Notes under the pieces: generated by a model
Seen by the model: only the letters and a program-made list of their open reading frames with translations
The model's database searches: none
Told to the model about the DNA's origin: nothing
Position numbers and translations under genes: made by a program
Shown here: piece after piece, positions 1 through 6,109 of the stretch
Numbering within the stretch: the stretch's first letter is position 1
Layout of the letters: each line of letters opens with the position of its first letter
Assembly (NCBI GenBank): GCA_963650385.1
Contig: CAVJLL010000041.1
Coordinates: 1-20,955 of the forward strand
Source: CAG-791 sp963650385
GTDB taxonomy: Bacteria > Bacillota > Clostridia > Lachnospirales > Lachnospiraceae
Length of the DNA: 20,955 bases
Direction: 5' to 3'

Positions 1-1082
1 CCCAAAGCCTTCATCACCACCTGTCCCTGAATCCTCGCCAGATAGTCATTGGGATGATTCAGCCAGTTACCGGACAAATCGATGTAACGCTTTCTCTTCT
101 CAATTTCCTTCTGCAGCGCCTGCACATCCGCCAGCGCGATGCCGCTCCCTGTCAGTTCCCGCAGACTCTCACTATATTCACTTTGATGCGCACAGAAATA
201 AAACGGTGCAGTATTGGCCAGCGCGTTGGGGAGCGTCGTCGCAATCAGCAGGAATTCGGTCTCCGGGCAGTCCTTTCGGATGCGTTCCATCAAAGTCCTT
301 GTTTTCTCCCGGTACTCTGCTCCGCCGCACCGGTCGTTCATTCCGAACCCGAGAATGACAAGATCCGGATGATGGCAGGTCACACGTTCCCCTGCATTCT
401 GAATTGCCCATTCGGAATCGGCTCCGCCCAGGGATGCGTTGTGAAAACAGACTCTCGGTCCCCATTTTTCCTTCATCTGATGCTCCAGGAGCTCTGCCCA
501 GACCGGCTGCTGCGGCCCCAGTCCGTACATGCCGCTGCAGTCATACCCGCAGGATATGCTGTCTCCGTACAGAACAACCACAATCGGCTCCCCGGTCTGC
601 AGCTTCCGAACAAGTCCAGGCAGATGGTCCAGCTTACAGGAGGGCATCGCCTCCAATTGCTTATTCTCCGTTTCATAGGTGACCGCGATCTGGCTGGCAG
701 TAAGAAGCTCCGGATGCCCCACTGCACAGAGATTGAGGAACCCGCCACCGGACGCCGCCATCGGCCCAAAGCCCTCCGCAAAGTCGTATCCTTTTCCCTT
801 GCCGACTGCCGTCTCACGGTCCGGATACACCCAGTCGCCCCAATCTGTGACGGGAATTCTGCTGTCTTCCGGAAGGACCAGCTCATCCCCCTCCACAAGA
901 TAATCTCTGCCTTCCTCATAGCATACCGCTCCGTCATAGCTCTCCACGCGCAGCACGCGGGACGGCTTGCACAGGAACGGCGCCCGGCAGCTCCCGTCTG
1001 TTCTCACCATCGCAAAGGTCTCACGCCAGCACAGCGTTCCCTCCCAGATGGGTGTCACCCATTCTCTTTGGAAATGATCCAT
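1..1082 (-). CDS. SGNH/GDSL-type esterase, 3' end cut by the window edge
   Basis: The reading frame is open from the ATG at 1082 to the left edge, so only about 360 residues are visible and no stop codon is present. Residues about 165-350 form an SGNH hydrolase domain. Block I is VVLYGDSIS with the nucleophile Ser at about 175. The oxyanion glycine lies in NASLGGADSEW (about 215-225), block III is GFGMND with Asn about 249, and the catalytic block is LNHPND with His about 343. The first 150 residues form a separate, Trp- and acid-rich N-terminal region, as in carbohydrate-active SGNH esterases. No signal peptide is seen, so it is probably cytosolic and could deacetylate imported glycans; that role is inference. 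AGGAAGG lies about 9 nt before the start and supports it. Confidence 0.88.
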   Translation of the reverse strand, partial: MDHFQREWVTPIWEGTLCWRETFAMVRTDGSCRAPFLCKPSRVLRVESYDGAVCYEEGRDYLVEGDELVLPEDSRIPVTDWGDWVYPDRETAVGKGKGYDFAEGFGPMAASGGGFLNLCAVGHPELLTASQIAVTYETENKQLEAMPSCKLDHLPGLVRKLQTGEPIVVVLYGDSISCGYDCSGMYGLGPQQPVWAELLEHQMKEKWGPRVCFHNASLGGADSEWAIQNAGERVTCHHPDLVILGFGMNDRCGGAEYREKTRTLMERIRKDCPETEFLLIATTLPNALANTAPFYFCAHQSEYSESLRELTGSGIALADVQALQKEIEKRKRYIDLSGNWLNHPNDYLARIQGQVVMKAL

Positions 1083-1122
1083 ACGCTTTATTCCTTCCTA
1101 TATGCACGTAAATTCGTATCTG

Positions 1123-1182
1123 TTCAGCACCTGCCACATTTCAACGTGAACCCTCTGCTTGCAGGCAGAGATGGGTGCTGAA
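1123..1182. repeat. Nested inverted repeat between the esterase and regulator genes
   Basis: TTCAGCACC (1123-1131) pairs perfectly with GGTGCTGAA (1174-1182), and the enclosed segment holds a second hairpin, CTCTGC/GCAGAG (1153-1158 and 1165-1170). It sits in the 5' leader of the esterase gene and downstream of the Crp-like gene. There is no U-tract on the minus side, so it is not a standard terminator. It could be a leader RNA structure or a palindromic repeat. A weak promoter candidate (TTGAAT, 17 bp, TTCTAT at 1182-1210, minus) adjoins it. Confidence 0.5.
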
Positions 1183-1246
1183 TAGAATTACGCAAATTCT
1201 AACCATTCAAAGCCCATTCGCAAAATCGCTTGGTTCTGAATAGACA

Positions 1247-1891
1247 TCACACCAACAATGTAAACGTATTCCTGCAGAATTTCAGCAGGCCCTCCTTCTG
1301 CATTTTCCCCAGCTCCTTCGAAAGCGCACTGCGGTCCAGGTTCAGATAATCTGCCATCTGCTGCCGATTAAACGGAATCTGGAAGGTCGTATCTCCGCTC
1401 TGCACGGCCATTTCCGACAGATACGTCAGAACTCTTCCGCGAACCGTCTTCGCGGAGGTACAGAAAATCCGGTTGGACAAAACCATATTTTTCCGGACTG
1501 CCGCCTGCAGGAGGTTATCCGTCAGTTTTCTGCGCCACGCCTGCTGCAAATTTTCATCCCTCATCAGAAAACGCAGGTCCATAAACAGGATTTCACTGTC
1601 CTCAGCCGCTGCCGCATCCACCAGCATCGCCTCACCGGACATTGCATAACTCTCCGCAAAAATCTGCCCCGGAGCAATGTTGCTGAGAATGCTCTTATTC
1701 CCCCACAGATCCACATTCTCAATGTTCACGCTGCCCGCAAGAACAATGCCGAGCTCATGAACCGCTTCCCCTGTGCGGAAAATAACTGCTCCCTTCTCGT
1801 AAACGCTTCTCCGAAGGCATCCGGCAGCTTCGATCTGCTGCAGCTCCTCTTCCTCCAGCCCCCGCAAAAGCGGTGACACCATTTCGTTCAT
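1247..1891 (-). CDS. Crp/Fnr family transcriptional regulator
   Basis: The product is 214 residues. Residues about 25-110 form a cyclic-nucleotide-binding-like effector domain (GAVIFRTGEAVHELGIVLAG and PGQIFAES). A dimerisation helix follows at about 112-140, and a winged helix-turn-helix at about 170-205 (FNRQQMADYLNLDRSALSKEL). It lacks the clustered N-terminal cysteines of an Fnr iron-sulfur sensor: the three Cys (about 25, 144, 206) are scattered. A haem, nitrosative or small-molecule signal, as in HcpR-like clostridial proteins, is therefore more likely than Fnr chemistry. I chose the ATG at 1891 because GGATGG lies just upstream; an in-frame start at 1954 would add 21 residues and read through the palindrome at 1905-1918. 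It is divergent from the ferredoxin-like gene at 2018, a common regulator-target arrangement. Confidence 0.9.
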   Translation of the reverse strand: MNEMVSPLLRGLEEEELQQIEAAGCLRRSVYEKGAVIFRTGEAVHELGIVLAGSVNIENVDLWGNKSILSNIAPGQIFAESYAMSGEAMLVDAAAAEDSEILFMDLRFLMRDENLQQAWRRKLTDNLLQAAVRKNMVLSNRIFCTSAKTVRGRVLTYLSEMAVQSGDTTFQIPFNRQQMADYLNLDRSALSKELGKMQKEGLLKFCRNTFTLLV

Positions 1892-1904
1892 TCTCCATCC
1901 TTTC

Positions 1905-1918
1905 GTGGTTATAACCAC
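1905..1918. promoter_or_regulatory. Perfect 14-bp palindrome, candidate Crp/Fnr-type operator
   Basis: GTGGTTATAACCAC is perfectly self-complementary and lies 14-27 bp upstream of the regulator start codon, in the divergent interval with the ferredoxin-like gene. Size, symmetry and position suit a Crp/Fnr dimer site, probably autoregulatory. The half-site GTGGTTA is not the classical TGTGA or TTGAT sequence, so the assignment is inference. Confidence 0.5.
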
Positions 1919-1970
1919 ATACTTTTCCGTTCTTCTGAACCATACTACACTCATCAGACAGATTCAATGG

Positions 1971-2000
1971 TGTTCGAGAATTGCTGCTTGGCAGCGAACA
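1971..2000 (+). promoter_or_regulatory. Leader hairpin just before the 4Fe-4S protein RBS
   Basis: GCTGC-TTG-GCAGC (1983-1995) forms a tight hairpin, extended by TGTTC (1971-1975) pairing with GAACA (1996-2000) across a one-sided bulge. It ends 4 nt before the AGAGGAGGAG ribosome binding site of the gene at 2018. It could influence translation or mRNA stability, and nothing in the sequence shows which. Confidence 0.4.
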
Positions 2001-2017
2001 TATAAGAGGAGGAGACT

Positions 2018-2779
2018 ATGGTTCGACAGATCATTCACATTGACGAGGACAAATGCAACGGGTGCGGTGCCTGCGCCCATGCCTGCCATGAGGGTGCCAT
2101 TGAAATGGTAAACGGAAAGGCACATCTCATGCGCGACGACTACTGCGACGGAATGGGCGACTGCCTGCCGCAGTGTCCCACCGGAGCCATTACTTTTACG
2201 CAGCGTGAGGCAGCGGCCTATGACGAGGCTGCCGTTGAAGCGCACAAAAAGTCCAGACAGGCTGCCTGCGATTCTGCTCCCGCGCAGCAGGATAAAAAGG
2301 AGCAGGCTCCTTCCGCAGCGCCCTTCCATCCCGGGTGCCCCGGGCACCAGATGCGTCAGTTTCAGCGCAGCAATGACGCCGCACCGCAGCCTTCCGGCAG
2401 CACCTGTACGCCCCAGTCTCAGCTGGCACAGTGGCCGGTTCAGATTCAGCTGGTGCCGGTGAATGCTCCTTATTTTGACGGAGCAAAGCTGCTGATCGCC
2501 GCCGACTGCACCGCTTATGCCTATGCCGGCATGCATCAGGAATTCATGCGCGGGCGCGTCACGCTCATCGGCTGCCCGAAGCTGGATGATGTGGATTACA
2601 GTGAGAAGCTGACGCAGATCATTCAGACCAACAACATCCAGAGCGTCACCGTCGTCCGCATGCAGGTGCCCTGCTGCGGCGGTCTCGAGCATGCAGCCAT
2701 CACCGCATTGAAGAACAGCGGCAAATTCCTTCCCTGGCAGGTTGTCACCATCTCCCTGGACGGAAAAATACTCGAGTAA
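2018..2779 (+). CDS. 4Fe-4S dicluster ferredoxin-like protein
   Basis: The product is 253 residues. The N-terminus is a ferredoxin domain: first motif CNGCGACAHACH (Cys 13, 16, 19, 23) and second motif CDGMGDCLPQCP (Cys 43, 49, 53). The second motif has a CX5C spacing in place of CX2CX2C, seen in a clostridial family found beside Crp/Fnr regulators. Residues about 75-140 form a Gln/Ala/Pro-rich linker. The C-terminal part (about 140-253) is a conserved-looking domain with further Cys at 164, 186, 219 and 220 (IGCPKLDD and VPCCGG). It is probably a cytosolic electron carrier or redox adaptor, with partner unknown. AGGAGGAG lies about 7 nt before the ATG. It is the only clear plus-strand gene here, divergent from the Crp/Fnr-like regulator that probably controls it. 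Confidence 0.9.
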   Translation: MVRQIIHIDEDKCNGCGACAHACHEGAIEMVNGKAHLMRDDYCDGMGDCLPQCPTGAITFTQREAAAYDEAAVEAHKKSRQAACDSAPAQQDKKEQAPSAAPFHPGCPGHQMRQFQRSNDAAPQPSGSTCTPQSQLAQWPVQIQLVPVNAPYFDGAKLLIAADCTAYAYAGMHQEFMRGRVTLIGCPKLDDVDYSEKLTQIIQTNNIQSVTVVRMQVPCCGGLEHAAITALKNSGKFLPWQVVTISLDGKILE

Positions 2780-2785
2780 ATGCAG

Positions 2786-2826
2786 AAAGGACCGGCCCTC
2801 CCAAAAGAGGATACCGGTCCTTTTTG
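2786..2826 (+). terminator. Rho-independent terminator of the 4Fe-4S gene
   Basis: AAAGGACCGG (2786-2795) pairs with CCGGTCCTTT (2814-2823), followed by a T-rich run, 6 nt after the stop codon. The symmetric A/T flanks mean it could also end metQ transcripts arriving on the minus strand; the metQ stop codon is at 2860. Confidence 0.9.
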
Positions 2827-2859
2827 TTTCTAAAGAGCTCCTGCCCTTACAATGACGGA

Positions 2860-3777
2860 TTACTGCTCGCCTTCGTAAGCAACAACTGCTCCCTGATAGG
2901 TGTCGTTGATGTAGTTTACAGCAGTCTCAGAGTGAAGTGCATCCACCAGAGCCTTGATCTTAGCGGAAGACTCGTTGCCTTCCTCTACAGCGATGATGTT
3001 CACATACTGCTGAATGGCATCACCCTCTGCAGACTCTGTAGCCAGAGCGTCTGTAGCAACATTGAGGCCGTTCTCCAGTGCGTAGTTGCCGTTGATGACG
3101 CCGAATGCTACGCTCGGAAGCTGCTTGGGAACCTGTGCTGCCTCAACCTCAACCAGCTCAAGGTTGTGAGGATTCTCTGCAACATCGTTTACGGTTGCCG
3201 TTACGCCGGCACCGTCCGCCAGAGTGATCAGACCCTCCTGCTGCAGCAGCAGAAGTGCTCTTGCCTCGTTGGTGGTGTCATTCGGGATTGCAATGGTGTC
3301 GCCGTCAGCGATGTCATCCAGGCTGGACTTGGTTCCGCCGTAGATTCCGAAGGGCTCATAGTGAATTCTGCCGTTCTCAGCGATTGCAAGATGCGTGCCG
3401 TTCTCCTCGTTGAAGGAGTTCAGGTAATTCACATGCTGGAAGTAGTTCGCATCAAAGTCGCCGGACTCAACTACGTTGTTGGGCTGTACGTAATCCTCGA
3501 ATACGGTAACCTCCAGATCATATCCCTCTTCCTTCAGAAGATCCTTTACTGCATCGAGGATCTCAGAGTGAGGCGTCTGGGAAGCGGCAACCTTGATGAC
3601 GTTGTCACCGTCTGCAGCGGCCTCAGTGGAGGCTGCCTCTGTAGATGCCTCGGTGGATGCCTCAGCAGCTTCTGTGGATGCTACTGCAGCGGAATCCGAA
3701 GAAGAGCTGCCGCAGCCGGCCAGAACGCCTGCTGCCAGTGTGGATGCTGCGAGTACTGCTAAAAATCTGTTTTTCAT
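2860..3777 (-). CDS. metQ: MetQ/NlpA-type methionine-binding lipoprotein
   Basis: The product is 305 residues. It has an N-terminal lipoprotein signal peptide with lipobox LAGC (Cys 22), then a low-complexity Ser/Thr/Glu/Ala linker to about residue 57. The NlpA/MetQ substrate-binding domain follows: IKVAASQTPHSEIL, VFEDYVQPNNVVESGDFDANYFQH, YGGTKSSLDDIADGDTIAIP and NGNYALENGLN. It would be anchored outside the membrane and deliver methionine to the MetNP transporter. The start at 3777 is set by GAGGAG 5 nt upstream and by the signal peptide; a longer frame to 3942 adds a basic non-homologous stretch and is rejected. It is third in the metN-metP-metQ order, 165 nt after metP. Substrate specificity among D/L-methionine and its derivatives cannot be read from the sequence. 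Confidence 0.95.
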   Translation of the reverse strand: MKNRFLAVLAASTLAAGVLAGCGSSSSDSAAVASTEAAEASTEASTEAASTEAAADGDNVIKVAASQTPHSEILDAVKDLLKEEGYDLEVTVFEDYVQPNNVVESGDFDANYFQHVNYLNSFNEENGTHLAIAENGRIHYEPFGIYGGTKSSLDDIADGDTIAIPNDTTNEARALLLLQQEGLITLADGAGVTATVNDVAENPHNLELVEVEAAQVPKQLPSVAFGVINGNYALENGLNVATDALATESAEGDAIQQYVNIIAVEEGNESSAKIKALVDALHSETAVNYINDTYQGAVVAYEGEQ

Positions 3778-3942
3778 AATTCTCCTCTTTCTGCGCTTAC
3801 TGCGCCTGCGGGGAAGTACCCCATAAATGTTTGCGTACCGGCTGATTCCTGTTTTCCTTACAGAAGCTGCCGATACAACTCCTCTATTACAACGGCGTCT
3901 GCAGGTCCGTCCTGCCCGCCGAAGCAATCCAATAAAACTCAA

Positions 3943-4602
3943 TCAGATGTGTCTCTTATCGAGGCGAACCGCCAGAACGGATCCGATCAGCTGGAAAACC
4001 TGTACCAGCAGAATCAGCAGGATTACCGTCACATACAGGATGTTGGGCTGGAAGCGATAGTATCCGTAACGGATAGCGATATCGCCCAGTCCGCCGCCGC
4101 CGATGGTTCCTGCCATTGCGGAGTATCCAAGGATCGTTCCGATAGTAATGGTTGCGCCGGAGATCAACGATACCCTCGCCTCTCCCAGCAGGACCCGCAG
4201 CACGATCTGAACGTTATTGGCTCCCATGGACTGTGCAGCCTCGATCACACCGTGATCCACCTCCTTCAGGGAGGACTCTACCATTCGTGCAATCAGCGGT
4301 GCCGCAGAAATAACGAGCGGAACAATCGTTGCAGTAGATCCGTAGGTCTTGCCCACGATCACCTTCGTCAGCGGCAGTACAATGATCAGAAGGATCAGGA
4401 ACGGCACCGACCGCATCACATTTGTAATAACATCCAGAACCCGGTAGATCCCGGCATTGGGATGAAGTCCGTCCTTATCCGTTACTGTCAGGACAATTCC
4501 CCAGGGAAGTCCGATCACATAGCCCAGAAGGCAGGAGACCAATGTCATATACAGCGTATCCCGGACGCCCTCGGCGATCATCTGAATTTCCTGTGCACTC
4601 AT
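3943..4602 (-). CDS. metP: Methionine ABC transporter permease MetP/MetI
   Basis: The product is 219 residues, the usual size for this family. It has about five transmembrane segments (roughly 15-40, 62-80, 88-107, 146-166 and 188-210) and the EAA coupling loop starting EAAQSMGANNVQIV at about 121. This loop contacts the ATPase MetN. The ATG overlaps the metN stop codon (ATGA arrangement, 4599-4602), so the two are translationally coupled, and GGAGG precedes the start inside the metN end. It would form the membrane channel of the methionine importer with MetN and MetQ. Confidence 0.95.
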   Translation of the reverse strand: MSAQEIQMIAEGVRDTLYMTLVSCLLGYVIGLPWGIVLTVTDKDGLHPNAGIYRVLDVITNVMRSVPFLILLIIVLPLTKVIVGKTYGSTATIVPLVISAAPLIARMVESSLKEVDHGVIEAAQSMGANNVQIVLRVLLGEARVSLISGATITIGTILGYSAMAGTIGGGGLGDIAIRYGYYRFQPNILYVTVILLILLVQVFQLIGSVLAVRLDKRHI

Positions 4603-5687
4603 GCCTTTTCACCTCCCGGAATCGTTCTCTTGTCCGTCAGCTCCTCCACTGCCAGTCCGCGCTCCTCCAGGTAGGCAATCTGCCGATCTGCTGCAGCCGG
4701 ATCGTTATCCAGTCCCAGAACCATCTCACCTCTTGCAACACCGCCGATATCCTTGGTATCTGCCCGCAGGATGTTCACCGGATGTCCCGTTTCCAGGATC
4801 ATATTGGCGATCACCGGCTCATAAGAGGAATTCGTGCTGAATACAATGCGGACGCGGCGCGTTTCATGCAGCTCGCTTTGAAGTCCGGGATGCTGCAGCG
4901 CCTTCTGGCTCTCCTGCTCCTTCTCCCATTCATCCGGATCCTTGCCTTCAATAATGAGCTGTCTGGCTGCTCTTGACTTCGGATGGGTGAAAATATCCTC
5001 CACCAGGCCATCCTCTACAATCTCGCCGCTTTCAACAATCGCCACGTGGCGGCAGATCTCCCGGACAACCGACATCTGATGCGTGATGATGACGATGGTA
5101 ATGCCGGTCTCCTCATTGATCCTGCGCAGCAGCTGCAGAATAGACTGCGTCGTCTGCGGATCCAGTGCACTGGTTGCCTCGTCGCACAGCAGGATCTTCG
5201 GATCACTGGCCAGCGCTCTGGCAATGGCAACGCGCTGCTTCTGTCCGCCGGAAAGCTGTGCCGGATAGGCCTTTGCCTTCTCGCTGAGACCGACAATTTC
5301 CAGCAGCTCCTCTGCCTTCTTCCTGGCCTCCTGACGGGAAAGCTTCTGCTCCTGAAGCGTCAGCGGGAAAATGATGTTGTCCAGCACCGTGCGCTGCATC
5401 AGGAGGTTAAAGCCCTGGAAGATCATGCTGATGCTCCCGCGGAGCCTGCGCAGCTCCTTGCCGGAAAGCGCCCCCAGCTCCTTGCCGAAGGTCGTAACCG
5501 TTCCCTGCGTGGGAACCTCCAGATAATTCAGGCACCGCACCAATGTGCTCTTGCCTGCGCCCGACATTCCGATGATGCCGTAGATATCTCCCTCTTCCAC
5601 TGAAAAGTTGATGTTCTTCAGTGCCTCCACCTTTGTATCCTTGGTGGTGAAGGTCTTGGAGAGATTTTTAACCTCTATAATCGCCAT
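4599..5687 (-). CDS. metN: Methionine ABC transporter ATP-binding protein with NIL domain
   Basis: The product is 362 residues. The nucleotide-binding domain shows Walker A GMSGAGKST (about 40-48), Q-loop Gln 91, signature LSGGQ (about 145-149), Walker B LLCDEATS (about 166-173) and the switch His in ITHQMS (about 203). Residues about 280-350 form the C-terminal NIL domain that binds methionine and inhibits transport in this family; RVRIVFSTNSS and GEMVLGLDN are typical strands. The start at 5687 follows GAGGGAG by 6 nt; an in-frame start at 5759 would lie inside the upstream terminator hairpin and is rejected. It is the first structural gene after the leader-peptide attenuator at 5741-6026, so control at two levels is likely: attenuation in the leader and feedback through the NIL domain. 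Confidence 0.96.
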   Translation of the reverse strand: MAIIEVKNLSKTFTTKDTKVEALKNINFSVEEGDIYGIIGMSGAGKSTLVRCLNYLEVPTQGTVTTFGKELGALSGKELRRLRGSISMIFQGFNLLMQRTVLDNIIFPLTLQEQKLSRQEARKKAEELLEIVGLSEKAKAYPAQLSGGQKQRVAIARALASDPKILLCDEATSALDPQTTQSILQLLRRINEETGITIVIITHQMSVVREICRHVAIVESGEIVEDGLVEDIFTHPKSRAARQLIIEGKDPDEWEKEQESQKALQHPGLQSELHETRRVRIVFSTNSSYEPVIANMILETGHPVNILRADTKDIGGVARGEMVLGLDNDPAAADRQIAYLEERGLAVEELTDKRTIPGGEKA

Positions 5688-5740
5688 GTATTCTCCCTCA
5701 TAATCCGATGACTGCTCTGCCCGCGGGCCGGTGCCCTGAA

Positions 5741-5772
5741 TAAAAGAAAACGGATGCACCTTCGTGCATCCG
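5741..5772 (-). terminator. Attenuator terminator in the metNPQ leader
   Basis: On the minus strand CGGATGCAC (5764-5772) and GTGCATCCG (5751-5759) form a perfect 9-bp stem with a GAAG loop, followed by TTTTCTTTTATT. It lies 53 nt upstream of the metN start codon and 57 nt downstream of the leader-peptide stop. A terminator here blocks entry into metN and so acts as an attenuator. It is unlikely to serve only the FtsX-type gene, which ends at 6110, because the strong promoter at 5998-6026 lies in between. Confidence 0.85.
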
Positions 5773-5819
5773 CCCTATTATACTCATTCATCCCTGACCT
5801 GGAAAGAAATCTCTGCGAG

Positions 5820-5828
5820 CAAATGCAC
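5820..5828 (-). promoter_or_regulatory. Predicted antiterminator arm beside the leader stop codon
   Basis: Minus-strand GTGCATTTG can pair over all 9 positions, two of them G-U, with the 5' arm of the terminator, CGGATGCAC (5764-5772). It starts 1 nt after the leader-peptide stop codon (5830-5832). A ribosome finishing the leader peptide would cover it and let the terminator form. A ribosome stalled at the Met codons would leave it free to form the antiterminator. The pairing is seen in the sequence; the mechanism is inferred. Confidence 0.65.
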
Positions 5829-5829
5829 A

Positions 5830-5916
5830 TCAACAAGCCTCATGGCACATGTCCATGAAGCAGCACATCATTCGCATCATCGATGTGAAGTTGGAATTCT
5901 GTGCCGTGTGCGTCAT
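5830..5916 (-). CDS. Met/Cys-rich leader peptide of the metNPQ operon
   Basis: A 28-codon reading frame starts at the ATG at 5916, 9 nt after GGGAG, and ends in TGA at 5830. Its last 17 residues are SMMRMMCCFMDMCHEAC: six Met and four Cys within 16 positions, far above normal protein use. It lies between a strong promoter (5998-6026) and the attenuator terminator (5741-5772) of a methionine transport operon. This is the layout of amino-acid leader peptides whose codons sense the charging of the matching tRNA. The frame is open further upstream to 6105, but that would start before the promoter, so the short form is preferred. The peptide itself probably has no function apart from its translation. 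Sensing of both methionine and cysteine is possible. I do not recognise a described family. Confidence 0.75.
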   Translation of the reverse strand: MTHTAQNSNFTSMMRMMCCFMDMCHEAC

Positions 5917-5997
5917 CTCGAAAATCTCCCGTTCCTGCGCTTTGTCAGACAAATACTGTCTGTTCAAATAGTTACCATTTCCTATTGATTTAGTCGG

Positions 5998-6026
5998 ATA
6001 ATACACTCCGAACGCCAATCTGTCAA
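5998..6026 (-). promoter_or_regulatory. Strong sigma-A-type promoter for the metNPQ leader
   Basis: On the minus strand TTGACA (6021-6026) is followed after exactly 17 bp by TATTAT (5998-6003). Transcription would begin near 5991, giving a leader of about 300 nt before metN. A hairpin CAGACA/TGTCTG (5946-5962) lies between the predicted start site and the leader-peptide RBS. Confidence 0.85.
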
Positions 6027-6042
6027 CCCCTTGTTTTGGATC

Positions 6043-6096
6043 GTTCATTACTGCCAGCCACGACGGATCACGGCGGAGCTTAGCTGGCGAATGAAC
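6043..6096. repeat. Long imperfect hairpin after the FtsX-type gene
   Basis: GTTCATT (6043-6049) and GCCAGC (6053-6058) pair with GCTGGC (6083-6088) and AATGAAC (6090-6096). It begins 14 nt past the permease stop codon at 6110 (minus). There is no U-tract, so it may protect the 3' end of the permease transcript or mark a processed end. Confidence 0.5.
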
Positions 6097-6109
6097 TGTA
6101 ACCACCTCG

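Noticed and set aside
54..1181. Long plus-strand open frame of 375 codons
   Set aside because: It is antisense to the esterase frame, whose SGNH motifs are complete; the plus-strand product has no recognisable motif and no RBS.
3600..3700. Repetitive Ser/Thr/Glu/Ala coding stretch resembling a repeat array
   Set aside because: It is the low-complexity linker after the MetQ lipobox, common in clostridial lipoproteins; there is no spacer-repeat structure.
2824..3762. Plus-strand open frame of 312 codons
   Set aside because: It is antisense to metQ; the Cys/Val/Leu-rich product reflects metQ codon use.
5777..5805. Possible internal promoter TTTCCA, 17 bp, TATAAT on the minus strand before metN
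   Set aside because: The -10 is perfect but the -35 is poor, and transcription would begin inside the terminator hairpin. It may give some constitutive expression but is not supported further.
5741..6000. SAM riboswitch or T-box leader for metNPQ
   Set aside because: I found no AGGGTGG-ACCGCG T-box core and no recognisable S-box layout by eye; a covariance-model search would settle it.
5830..6105. 91-codon version of the leader frame
   Set aside because: Its start would lie upstream of the strong promoter and inside the hairpin at 6043-6096; the RBS supports the start at 5916.
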